Origin: Leptolyngbya sp. SIO4C5
Lineage (GTDB): Bacteria; Cyanobacteriota; Cyanobacteriia; Phormidesmidales; Phormidesmidaceae
Assembly (NCBI GenBank): GCA_010671965.1
Contig: JAAHIC010000274.1
Coordinates: 1 to 6,435 of the forward strand
DNA length: 6,435 nt
Direction: 5' to 3'
Shown here one piece after another: positions 1 to 6,007 of the stretch. The position numbers and the translations under genes are program-made. Position 1 is the stretch's first letter, and every line of letters begins with the position of its first letter. The notes under the pieces are model-generated. The model searched no databases. It had not been told where the DNA came from and worked only from the letters and a program-made list of their open reading frames with translations.

Positions 1-106
1 ATTTGCCCCTGATGCAGGTGAATCCTGGTATTGCCGAGCCGCAGGACTGGGCACAGGTGGCCTATAAGGGCGGTTCGGAAGCCGGGGTCCTCAACTTTAC
101 CACCCA
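1..106 (+). pseudogene. Inverted C-terminal fragment of the serine hydrolase, carrying the K-G-G motif
   Basis: Reading the plus strand from base 3 gives LPLMQVNPG, then DWAQVAYKGGSEAGVLNFTT. This is the C-terminal active-site strand of the same class A-like hydrolase family; the K-G-G lysine (codon 66-68) is the counterpart of the K-T/S-G motif. In an intact gene this stretch should follow about 20 to 30 residues after the PLALDV that ends the minus-strand part, on the same strand. Here it is in the opposite orientation. After FTT (about base 103) the plus frame becomes the antisense of the upstream gene part and stops at TAG 135-137. It has no start of its own in the window. It is either one end of a true inversion or a chimeric join in the data. 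Confidence 0.8.
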
Positions 107-1064
107 CGTCCAACGCCAGCGGCCCACCTTCAAATAGATTTACATTAGGCAGTGGCAGTTCGGTGAGGCTGTCTAAAGTCTGTCTGCGCTCTGCTGGGTT
201 CTGGCGATAGCGCTCTAGCAGAGCCGAATTTTGCGGATCTTTGAGCACGAAAAGTTCTCGCGTTGTCAGGAAGGGCTGGTTGCGCGGCGACAACGCTGCT
301 AAAGCCTCTTGTCCGACTAGATGAATTAAGGCGTCAGTGGCCGTATTGTCGCTGAGAGAAATCATCAGCGTGGCTAGGGTTTGCAAAGTTAAAGGCGCGT
401 TTGCGGGCCAGGTTTGCAGCAGGCCGCTGGGCAAGCTACGCCATTCAGGCTGGAGCTGAATCACCTCATCCCAGCGATGCTGCCCGGCCTCGATTTGCTG
501 CCTGAGCGCCTGCAGCACAATTAGCTTAAAAGCCGAACCGACGCCCAGCGGTTTTTCTGGCTGATAGCTGGCAATGTCTGTTCCGTTCTGCTGAATGAGC
601 AGGCTCACTTCCCCCGGAAGCTGGGCAAAGCGCTGGACGATTTCGTCAAGAGTCAAACCGCTGAGGGCAGGCGGTTGAAACAGTAAACCGGTAATTTGGC
701 CGCGAGCGTTGAGCGCAATCTGGGCCTCAACTGTGCCCCACTCAAAGGTAACTAAATAGTGATCGCCCTTTGCTTCTGTGCTCTGATAGGCACCCAAGCT
801 CGCCTGCATACCCTGCAGAACCTGCTCTACCTGAGCCAGCGATACCTGAGACAAAAAGCTCTCGGCAAACCAGCCCGTCTGGAGCTGAGGACTGGTCAAG
901 ACCCGTTCTAGCGCAGCGATAGAATCTAACATAGGGGCCTGAGCGAGATAGCTAGAGGACACAGCAAGAGAAGGCAGCGGCGCGGCGACGGCTATGGGCA
1001 TACTCCCTAACTGAACAATCAGCATCCAGAGAATAATTTTCAAAAATAGCGCAGCTCTTTGCAT
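1..1064 (-). CDS. Class A beta-lactamase-like serine hydrolase, exported; 3' part disrupted by an inverted segment and cut by the window edge
   Basis: The protein starts at ATG 1064-1062, four bases after a GAGAGG ribosome binding site. Residues 1-28 form a signal peptide (hydrophobic core ILWMLIVQLG, A-x-A-like end VAA), so it should act in the periplasm or be membrane-attached. Residues about 50-135 form a small alpha/beta domain like the N-terminal domain of the ORF12/LpqF type of serine hydrolase. The catalytic domain follows: GSAFK gives the SxxK nucleophile pair (S177, K180), LSDN gives the SDN motif (S238-N240), and PFLTTRE (264-270) lies where the omega-loop region is expected. The recognisable protein ends at about residue 320 (PLALDV, codon 107-105). 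The frame stays open to the window edge, but those residues are the reverse complement of the gene's own downstream part (see 1-106). Family members may be penicillin-binding-type hydrolases or esterases; antibiotic hydrolysis cannot be claimed. As it stands the product would lack its K-G-G motif. Confidence 0.85.
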   Translation of the reverse strand, partial: MQRAALFLKIILWMLIVQLGSMPIAVAAPLPSLAVSSSYLAQAPMLDSIAALERVLTSPQLQTGWFAESFLSQVSLAQVEQVLQGMQASLGAYQSTEAKGDHYLVTFEWGTVEAQIALNARGQITGLLFQPPALSGLTLDEIVQRFAQLPGEVSLLIQQNGTDIASYQPEKPLGVGSAFKLIVLQALRQQIEAGQHRWDEVIQLQPEWRSLPSGLLQTWPANAPLTLQTLATLMISLSDNTATDALIHLVGQEALAALSPRNQPFLTTRELFVLKDPQNSALLERYRQNPAERRQTLDSLTELPLPNVNLFEGGPLALDVGGKVEDPGFRTALIGHLCPVLRLGNTRIHLHQGQ

Positions 1065-1091
1065 TGACCTCTCATCCCGGCTAAAAGACAC

Positions 1092-1107
1092 TCTCTAAAT
1101 CTAGAGA
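1092..1107 (-). other. Small perfect hairpin in the leader of the serine hydrolase gene
   Basis: TCTCTA and TAGAGA form a perfect 6-bp stem around a 4-base loop, 27 bases upstream of the start codon. It could be an operator or a leader hairpin. It is short enough to be chance, and I saw no convincing promoter hexamers near it. Confidence 0.25.
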
Positions 1108-1220
1108 AATAGCTCTCTGCCGATCGACAATATGGCAAAATCCTCTCTGCTGCTGCCAGAAATTAGTATTTTGTAACTGCGGGCGATCGCCTTTCGGCGG
1201 CTGCATTTTTCTGACACAGA

Positions 1221-1269
1221 TCGCGCAGCTAGTGGCGCGACACATCTAAGAATTGAGGCTTCTTAGATG
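1221..1269 (-). terminator. Two adjacent hairpins at the 3' end of the processing protease gene
   Basis: The first hairpin has a perfect 10-bp stem, CATCTAAGAA (1243-1252) with TTCTTAGATG (1260-1269), and a 7-base loop. It contains the protease stop codon (1263-1265). Two bases further along the transcript is a second perfect stem, TCGCGC (1221-1226) with GCGCGA (1235-1240), and an 8-base loop. No run of U follows on either strand, so this is not a classical intrinsic terminator. It could end or attenuate transcription, or protect the mRNA 3' end, between the protease gene and the serine hydrolase gene 198 bp downstream. Confidence 0.5.
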
Positions 1270-2621
1270 CCTCTGCCAAGCTGACTAGGCTCAGGCGCTT
1301 CTATTAGAACAGGCTGCAGCGGCTGACCTTGCTGACGATTGACCAAAACGGTTTCTGATAAAACCGCGATCGCTCTGGCATATTGCGGATCGGAATTGGT
1401 TGCTAGCAAATCGGGGTTAGCCTGTAGCTGCTGTACCTGCCGCGCCGTTAGATCGATTTCAATGTCGGGGGTAATGCCCTTGCGGCTAATGTCGGTACCG
1501 TTGGGAGTATAGTAGTGGGCCACGGTCACGGCCAAACCAGAGCCGTCTGAGAGGCCATGCAGTGACTGAACCAGCGCCTTACCAAAAGTGGTGCTGCCAA
1601 TCACCGTGGCGCGGCCATTGTCACGCAGAGCACCCGTCAAAATTTCACTAGAGCTAGCTGAACGACCATCGACAAGAACCGCTAAAGGGAGTTCCGTCAG
1701 AGCTGTGCGGTTGGCGGTGATTTGGTCGTCATTGCCGGAGCGATCAACGGTGCGAACGATTGAGCCACGCTGCAGCCACATACGGCTGATTTCAATACTG
1801 GACTGCAACAGCCCCCCCGGATTGCCGCGCAGATCTAGCACAAAGGCGTCAACCTCTTGTTCCAATAGCTGAGCGATCGCGGCCTCCATTTGCTCAGTCG
1901 CATGAGCATTAAACTCAGCTAGGCGAATGTAGCCGATGCGTGTATCGCTTTCGGCTTTAACCGCGTACTGCACCGTATCAACCGCAATTAAAGTCCGCGT
2001 CAAGATAACAGATTGCCGTTCTCCCTGACCGTTGCGACCGGCAATCGTTAGCGTTACCTGACTGCCTTCCTCGCCGCGAATTAGCTGGGAGACTGCCTCT
2101 ACCGTCAATAGGTCAGTTGAGCGACCATCGACCATCAGCAGATAATCCCCTGCCCGAATACCAGCTTGCTCAGCCGGTGAGCCTTCTATAGTCTCAACCA
2201 CAATAATTTTTCTGGCGGCGCTGTCTCGCTGTAGCCTGAGCCCGACGCCTGAAATTTCACCTGCTGTTTGATCGGTTAGCTCTGTGTACTGCTCAGGGTC
2301 TAAGAACCGGGTATAGGGGTCGTTGAGCTGCCGCAGCGCCTGCCGCAGCGCCGCATAAGCCTCCGCTGATGAGGAATAGTCCCGTTCTAGCAACGTTTGA
2401 CGCACTACCTGCCAGTCAACGTGGTTGAAGTCACCGTCTACATAGTCTCGATTTACAATTTGCCAAGCTTCGTCAAGAACCGCTTTTGGACTGTCTTGAA
2501 AAGTTTCACTAGCGCTACTGCTCAGAGCGGGAAAAACGGGCGAAAATACAGTAGCGGCGGCGATCGCGCCGCTGACAAGGCACAGTTGCGACAGATAGCG
2601 AAAATTGAGGGCTGGGTTCAT
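1263..2621 (-). CDS. Carboxyl-terminal processing protease, S41 family (CtpA/B/C type)
   Basis: A 452-residue serine protease that cleaves near the C-terminus of exported or thylakoid-lumen proteins; the CtpA member of this family matures the D1 protein of photosystem II. Residues 1 to about 37 are an export signal. An N-terminal helical region (about 40-115) includes DPYTRFLDP (101-109). A PDZ domain follows at about 119-208 (GVGLRL, SPAEQAGIRAGDYLL). The protease domain spans about 226-390. The catalytic pair is S323 in SASSSE and K348 in TFGK, 25 residues apart as in Prc, with Q352 four residues after the lysine completing the usual Ser/Lys/Gln set. FVLDLRGNPGG (260-270) and GITPDIEID (382-390) are further family signatures. 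The length is normal and all key residues are present. Cyanobacteria usually carry several paralogues. This copy is not beside petBD, where I recall ctpA often lies, so I do not assign A, B or C. The ATG has no clear Shine-Dalgarno sequence. Confidence 0.93.
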   Translation of the reverse strand: MNPALNFRYLSQLCLVSGAIAAATVFSPVFPALSSSASETFQDSPKAVLDEAWQIVNRDYVDGDFNHVDWQVVRQTLLERDYSSSAEAYAALRQALRQLNDPYTRFLDPEQYTELTDQTAGEISGVGLRLQRDSAARKIIVVETIEGSPAEQAGIRAGDYLLMVDGRSTDLLTVEAVSQLIRGEEGSQVTLTIAGRNGQGERQSVILTRTLIAVDTVQYAVKAESDTRIGYIRLAEFNAHATEQMEAAIAQLLEQEVDAFVLDLRGNPGGLLQSSIEISRMWLQRGSIVRTVDRSGNDDQITANRTALTELPLAVLVDGRSASSSEILTGALRDNGRATVIGSTTFGKALVQSLHGLSDGSGLAVTVAHYYTPNGTDISRKGITPDIEIDLTARQVQQLQANPDLLATNSDPQYARAIAVLSETVLVNRQQGQPLQPVLIEAPEPSQLGRGI

Positions 2622-2896
2622 GGCAAGCTTTGGAGATGACTAGGCAGTATGGAAAAAGCGAGGTCAACGTAACGCAGACTAATCATGACAAGACAGCCAG
2701 CGAGTTAAGGGCAGCTATGTGCCAGTCTAGCGATCGCACAGCGCCTGAGAAACAGTAATCTACCGGAATTCTACTTAAATCACTAACTTGCATTCTTAAG
2801 ATAGCGATTTCAGCAAACCTATGGCTATAACTGTTAAAAAAATTCCGTTTTGGTCCCTGATGGTATTCCGCGCTCAAATTCCTCTGGCTTATCCCT
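2622..2896. promoter_or_regulatory. Divergent intergenic region between the protease gene and the ydcF-like gene
   Basis: These 275 bp must hold the start signals of two divergent transcripts. A TTGACC on the minus strand, upstream of the protease gene, resembles a -35 box but lacks a well-spaced -10. On the plus strand TATAAC at about 2825-2830 could be a -10 for the ydcF-like gene, also without a good -35. One HIP1 copy lies at 2730. The open frame on the minus strand at 2683-2877 has no family signature, and I do not regard it as a gene. Confidence 0.4.
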
Positions 2897-3571
2897 GTGT
2901 TCTACCGTTTCCTGGCTTCTAGGCGGCTGCGGCGCTATCTGGGGCGCGGCGGCTTGTTCTTAGTGGCGCTGATCTTTTGCGGGTTGATCAGCCTTGCTTT
3001 GCGGCTGCAACAATCAGCTCAGGCTCCGGTTGATACCCTGCTGGTTTTGGGCGGCAGCATTCGCCGGGAAATTCATGCGGCTGAGGTCTGGCACCAGTTT
3101 CCTCAAGCACAGGTTTTAGTTTCTTCCGGCTCTCAGCCCCCCTGCATTCGGCTTCTGTTCACCCAAATGCAGGCTCCTTTGGATCAGGTGTGGCTAGAAA
3201 ATTGTGCTGAGTCCACTTTTGGCAATTTTTATTTCAGCTTGCCCGTACTGCAGCGCTGGCAGACTCAGCGAGTGCGGTTAATTACTTCCTCCACGCATTT
3301 GCCGCGATCGCTGTGGATGGCCCGCATTATCTTAGGTGCTCACGGCATCTGGGTTGAGCCTGAAATTGCGGCAGAGACAGGTGTACCGGGCAATAGTGAA
3401 CAGCCCTTGAAAACAGTCTTAGATATTACTCGCAGCGTTTTCTGGGCGATCGCCAGCCAGGTCTATACGCCTCAGTGTGCAGACGTTTTATCCTTAGCCA
3501 CAGTGGATTTGCAAGCTTGGCGACAGCGGGGATTCAAGTGTGAGCATCAAGCTGAGATTGAAGGCTCCTAA
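2897..3571 (+). CDS. DUF218 / YdcF-like protein, single membrane anchor
   Basis: A 224-residue protein of the DUF218 (YdcF/SanA/ElyC) superfamily; some members affect envelope integrity or peptidoglycan precursor use, but the reaction is unknown. A basic N-terminus (RRLRRYLGR) leads into one membrane segment at about 19-36. The DUF218 core follows: DTLLVLGGSIRRE (46-58), VLVSSG (73-78), the conserved acidic/Asn stretch ENCAESTFGN (101-110) and LITSSTHLPRS (128-138). The core is on the non-cytoplasmic side if the positive-inside rule holds. GTG 2897 is the only plausible start: the frame has a stop at 2858-2860 and no ATG between. There is no clear Shine-Dalgarno sequence. A 5-bp hairpin (AGGCT/AGCCT, 3562-3578) surrounds the stop codon. 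The gene ends 46 bp before the epimerase gene on the same strand, so co-transcription is likely. Confidence 0.8.
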   Translation: MFYRFLASRRLRRYLGRGGLFLVALIFCGLISLALRLQQSAQAPVDTLLVLGGSIRREIHAAEVWHQFPQAQVLVSSGSQPPCIRLLFTQMQAPLDQVWLENCAESTFGNFYFSLPVLQRWQTQRVRLITSSTHLPRSLWMARIILGAHGIWVEPEIAAETGVPGNSEQPLKTVLDITRSVFWAIASQVYTPQCADVLSLATVDLQAWRQRGFKCEHQAEIEGS

Positions 3572-3617
3572 AAAGCCTCATAGAACATAGCGGTAGTAAA
3601 GGCGGTGATAACAACAG

Positions 3618-4670
3618 ATGCAGATTGAGTGGGAAACCTTCACGGTTCACAAACGAGTACCGCTGACTATCAGCCGGGGTACACACGCTAGCTCAACCAA
3701 CCTCTGGCTGCGCCTGAGTGCAGATAGTTTTACCGGCTGGGGAGAGGCGACACCTTTTTCGATTGGAGCTGAAATTCAGACAGCAGAAGCGATCGCCGCT
3801 GAGCTAGCTCAAATCCAGCCCGACCTAGAAAAGCTGCATCCGCTGCAGCACCAGCTGATTACCAATCTGATACAAGCGGCTAGCCTCAGTTCCGCCACCC
3901 GCGCCGCCCTAGATGTGGCCCTGCATGACTGGCTAGGCAAGCGAGTGGGGCTACCGCTGTGGCAGCTTTGGGGCCTTGATCGCGATCGCATTGGGCCTAC
4001 CGCTGTCACCATTGGCATCAGCTCACCTGCCGCCGCCGTTGAGCGCTTGCAAAGCTGGTTGGCCCTGTTTCCGGCCCGCTCAGTTAAGGTAAAGCTGGGC
4101 AGTCCTGAGGGTCTTGAGGCCGATCAGGCCATGATACAGGCTCTTTTAGCGGTCACACCCGCTCAGGCTAAAGTCAGCGTCGATGCCAATGGCGGCTGGT
4201 CTTTGGCTGAGGCTGTAGAAATGTCGAACTGGCTGGCAGAGCGAGGCATTGCCTATTTAGAACAGCCTTTACCGGTTGAGCGGTTTGATGAATTTGCTGC
4301 CCTTTATCAGCGATCGCCCCTGCCTATCTTTGCCGATGAAAGCTGCTTTACCAGTCAGGATATTCCTGGCCTAGCTGACTGCGTTCACGGCATTAATATT
4401 AAGCTGATGAAAGCGGGAGGACTTAGCGAAGCCAAACGGATGATTGACGTAGCTCGCGCCTGCAAACTGCAGGTGATGTTTGGCTGCTACTCCGACAGCG
4501 TTTTGTCCAATACGGCCTTGGCCCACCTCGCGCCCTTGGCCGATCATCTCGACCTAGACAGTCATCTCAACTTGCAGGATGATCCGTTCTTAGGCGCTAG
4601 CCTAGAAAATGCCTGCCTGCGACCCAGCTATCAATCCGGATTAGGAGTTGTCCATGCGTCTAACCCATGA
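3618..4670 (+). CDS. dgcA: Enolase-superfamily epimerase, probable N-acetyl-D-glutamate racemase (DgcA) / dipeptide epimerase
   Basis: A 350-residue member of the muconate-lactonizing/mandelate-racemase branch of the enolase superfamily. The N-terminal capping domain covers about 1-120 and the barrel follows. The catalytic set is complete: KVK (K157, K159) supplies the base on one face, the metal ligands are D189 (DANGGW), E215 (LEQPL) and D240 (ADES), and K262 (NIKLMK) is the base on the other face. DLD (312-314) matches the dipeptide-epimerase subgroup, which includes L-Ala-D/L-Glu epimerases. By itself the sequence fits either L-Ala-D/L-Glu epimerase (murein peptide recycling) or DgcA, which interconverts N-acetyl-D- and N-acetyl-L-glutamate. 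The overlapping DUF1611 gene downstream favours DgcA, because DgcN and DgcA act in sequence on D-glutamate. ATG 3618 follows a purine-rich AAAGGCGGTGA (3598-3608). The substrate is inferred from context; the superfamily call is firm. Confidence 0.85.
   Translation: MQIEWETFTVHKRVPLTISRGTHASSTNLWLRLSADSFTGWGEATPFSIGAEIQTAEAIAAELAQIQPDLEKLHPLQHQLITNLIQAASLSSATRAALDVALHDWLGKRVGLPLWQLWGLDRDRIGPTAVTIGISSPAAAVERLQSWLALFPARSVKVKLGSPEGLEADQAMIQALLAVTPAQAKVSVDANGGWSLAEAVEMSNWLAERGIAYLEQPLPVERFDEFAALYQRSPLPIFADESCFTSQDIPGLADCVHGINIKLMKAGGLSEAKRMIDVARACKLQVMFGCYSDSVLSNTALAHLAPLADHLDLDSHLNLQDDPFLGASLENACLRPSYQSGLGVVHASNP
4641..4647 (+). promoter_or_regulatory. Ribosome binding site that fixes the DUF1611 start
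   Basis: TTAGGAG ends at 4647. The ATG at 4654 lies six bases further, a normal spacing. The in-frame TTG at 4648 touches the site directly and cannot be the start. The site lies inside the epimerase coding region. Confidence 0.75.
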
Positions 4671-5703
4671 ACACCGCATTGCTATTCTGCTTCACGGCGG
4701 CACGCAGGGAGCCAAAGGTAAGACAGGCTTAGCCATGCTGCGCTATAGTCCTCTCCCTATTGTGGCTGTCATTGATCAAGACTGCGCCGGACAGTCCTTG
4801 GAACAGCTAACAGGCATTAGTCGGAAGGTGCCCATTGTGGCCTCCATTGAGGCGGCGATCGCTTATCAACCCACGGTTTTAGCTATTGGCATTGCCCCTT
4901 CTGGCGGAGCGCTGCCAGAAGCCTGGTATCAGGAGGTTAAACGGGCTGCTGCTGCCGGACTTTCTATTGTCAATGGTTTGCATACGCCCATGTCAACAGA
5001 TGCCAGCTTGACAGCGGTGATGCAGCCAGAGCAGTGGATTTGGGATGTCAGACGCGAACCTCCCGGTCTGACTGTCGGCTCAGGTCAGGCTAAACATCTC
5101 AGCTGTCTGCGAGTCCTAACTGTTGGCACCGATATGGCCGTGGGTAAAATGTCCACCAACTTGGAACTCCGTAAAGCTTTGCAGCAGCAGGGTGTTAAAA
5201 CCAAAATTATTGCAACCGGACAAACAAACTTAATGCTGGGCGATGATGGCGTGGCGTTAGATGCAGTGCGGGTTGACTTCGCCGCTGGGGCAATCGAGCG
5301 GCTGATGCTAGAGTATGGCCCCGACCACGATGTCCTGTTAATCGAAGGCCAAGGCTCGCTTATGAATCCGGCCTCAACCGCTACTCTGCCCCTGCTCCGA
5401 GGCTCCCAGCCTACTCACCTGATCTTGGTTCACCGGGCTGGGCAGACTCACATTCACAACTTCGCTGAATTTGAGATACCGCCGCTGCCCGAAGTGATTC
5501 GAGTTTACGAAACTGTCGCCAGCGCAGGCGGCGCCTTTGCCCCAACTCCGGTCGTAGGTATTGCGCTTAACACCGCCCATCTTTCAGAACCGGAGGCCAA
5601 AGCAGCGATCGCTCAAACGCAGGAAGAGACAAAGTTACCCTGCACGGATGCGGTCAGATTCGGAGCTGAGCCGCTCTTAAAGGCTATTCTAGAGACGCAA
5701 TAG
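4654..5703 (+). CDS. dgcN: DUF1611 protein, probable D-glutamate N-acetyltransferase (DgcN)
   Basis: A 349-residue DUF1611 family protein. The N-terminal domain (1 to about 140) carries HGGTQGAKGKTGLAMLRY (14-31) and AVIDQDCAGQ (38-47), typical of the family. The C-terminal domain is of P-loop NTPase type with a Walker A motif, GTDMAVGKMS (158-167), a following ATGQTNLMLG (187-196) and the conserved EGQGSL (231-236). DgcN, a member of this family, acetylates D-glutamate with acetyl-CoA, and its partner DgcA then racemises N-acetyl-D-glutamate. The gene overlaps the end of the epimerase gene by 17 bp, which indicates translational coupling and joint function. ATG 4654 is chosen over the in-frame TTG at 4648 because only the ATG is correctly spaced from AGGAG. 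The gene ends six bases before infA, which converges on it. The family is certain; the substrate rests on the family and the partner gene. The third enzyme of the described pathway (DgcB) is not in the window. Confidence 0.85.
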   Translation: MRLTHEHRIAILLHGGTQGAKGKTGLAMLRYSPLPIVAVIDQDCAGQSLEQLTGISRKVPIVASIEAAIAYQPTVLAIGIAPSGGALPEAWYQEVKRAAAAGLSIVNGLHTPMSTDASLTAVMQPEQWIWDVRREPPGLTVGSGQAKHLSCLRVLTVGTDMAVGKMSTNLELRKALQQQGVKTKIIATGQTNLMLGDDGVALDAVRVDFAAGAIERLMLEYGPDHDVLLIEGQGSLMNPASTATLPLLRGSQPTHLILVHRAGQTHIHNFAEFEIPPLPEVIRVYETVASAGGAFAPTPVVGIALNTAHLSEPEAKAAIAQTQEETKLPCTDAVRFGAEPLLKAILETQ

Positions 5704-5709
5704 GCTTTA

Positions 5710-5934
5710 TTATTTTTTGCGCAGTCGGTAGGTAATGCGCCCCTTACTCAAGTCATAGGGCGTTAGCTCCACCTTGACGCGATCGCCCGGCAAAATTTTA
5801 ATATAGTTGCGCCGAATTTTACCTGAGATATGAGCCAGGACATTAAATCCGTTATCGAGATCCACGCGGAACATTGCGTTTGGCAATGACTCCGTCACGG
5901 TCCCTTCCATTTCAATTAGATCTTGCTTAGACAA
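5710..5934 (-). CDS. infA: Translation initiation factor IF-1
   Basis: A 74-residue S1-like OB-fold protein that binds the 30S A site during initiation together with IF-2 and IF-3. It matches the family over its full length: [12 protein letters not shown] at the N-terminus, [13 protein letters not shown] (17-29), [19 protein letters not shown] (35-53) and the C-terminal [10 protein letters not shown]. The start is TTG 5934-5932; the family always begins with M-S/A-K, and the next in-frame ATG would remove the first eight residues. GAGGAA (5942-5947) seven bases upstream supports TTG. The order adk then infA on one strand is the cyanobacterial spc-cluster arrangement, but rpmJ and rpsM do not follow. 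Instead the DUF1611 gene ends six bases away on the other strand. Confidence 0.97.
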   Translation of the reverse strand: MSKQDLIEMEGTVTESLPNAMFRVDLDNGFNVLAHISGKIRRNYIKILPGDRVKVELTPYDLSKGRITYRLRKK

Positions 5935-5941
5935 CTAGCAT

Positions 5942-5947
5942 TTCCTC
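5942..5947 (-). promoter_or_regulatory. Ribosome binding site of infA supporting a TTG start
   Basis: GAGGAA on the minus strand is seven bases from the TTG. An ATG also overlaps the end of the site (AAATGCTAG), but it opens a four-codon frame in another phase that stops inside the start of infA and is not usable for IF-1. Confidence 0.65.
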
Positions 5948-5972
5948 AATTCAACAAAACCGTGCAGCCAGT

Positions 5973-5978
5973 AGCATA
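5973..5978 (-). promoter_or_regulatory. Candidate -10 box of an infA promoter
   Basis: TATGCT on the minus strand fits the loose cyanobacterial -10 form (TAnnnT), 38 bases before the infA start codon and downstream of the putative adk terminator. I find no convincing -35 at 16-18 bases. Confidence 0.25.
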
Positions 5979-6007
5979 AAAACTTACTGATCTACCAGCA
6001 GCCAACC

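Larger units (their letters stand above)
1183..5786. repeat. HIP1 octamer palindromes (GCGATCGC), 13 copies
   Basis: Copies begin at 1183, 1366, 1873, 2560, 2730, 3304, 3446, 3789, 3982, 4310, 4855, 5605 and 5779. They occur in coding and non-coding DNA on both sides of all complete genes. Such density is far above chance and is a known hallmark of many cyanobacterial genomes, so it serves as a taxonomic marker here. None lies in the first 1182 bases. Confidence 0.9.

Noticed and set aside
1..1182. Absence of HIP1 palindromes in the first 1182 bases
   Set aside because: With about one copy per 500 bases elsewhere, a gap of this size can be chance; the gene otherwise looks native, so I do not claim foreign origin.
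2328..2351. Perfect 12-bp tandem duplication (CTGCCGCAGCGC twice) in the protease gene, encoding ALRQALRQ
   Set aside because: The segment before NDPYTRFL has the usual family length, so it is not an insertion; a helix with repeated residues explains it.
2397..2639. 80-codon plus-strand frame opposite the protease N-terminus
   Set aside because: Antisense shadow of a clearly real gene; no recognisable protein features.
2683..2877. 64-codon open frame on the minus strand in the divergent intergenic region
   Set aside because: No family resemblance and no ribosome binding site, and it covers the region that must hold the promoters; read as chance.
2780..2896. Sigma-70-type promoter for the ydcF-like gene (TTGCAT ... 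TATAAC)
   Set aside because: The spacing between the hexamers is wrong; only the -10-like element is mentioned, as a weak candidate.
3618..4670. Assignment of the epimerase as a plain L-Ala-D/L-Glu epimerase of murein recycling
   Set aside because: Not excluded by sequence, but no murein peptide permease or peptidase is nearby, while the overlapping DUF1611 gene matches the DgcN-DgcA pathway.
5712..5754. GCGCA/TGCGC inverted repeat with an adjacent T run near the end of infA
   Set aside because: The T run is on the wrong side for both transcripts, the stem is only 5 bp with a long loop, and it encodes conserved IF-1 residues.
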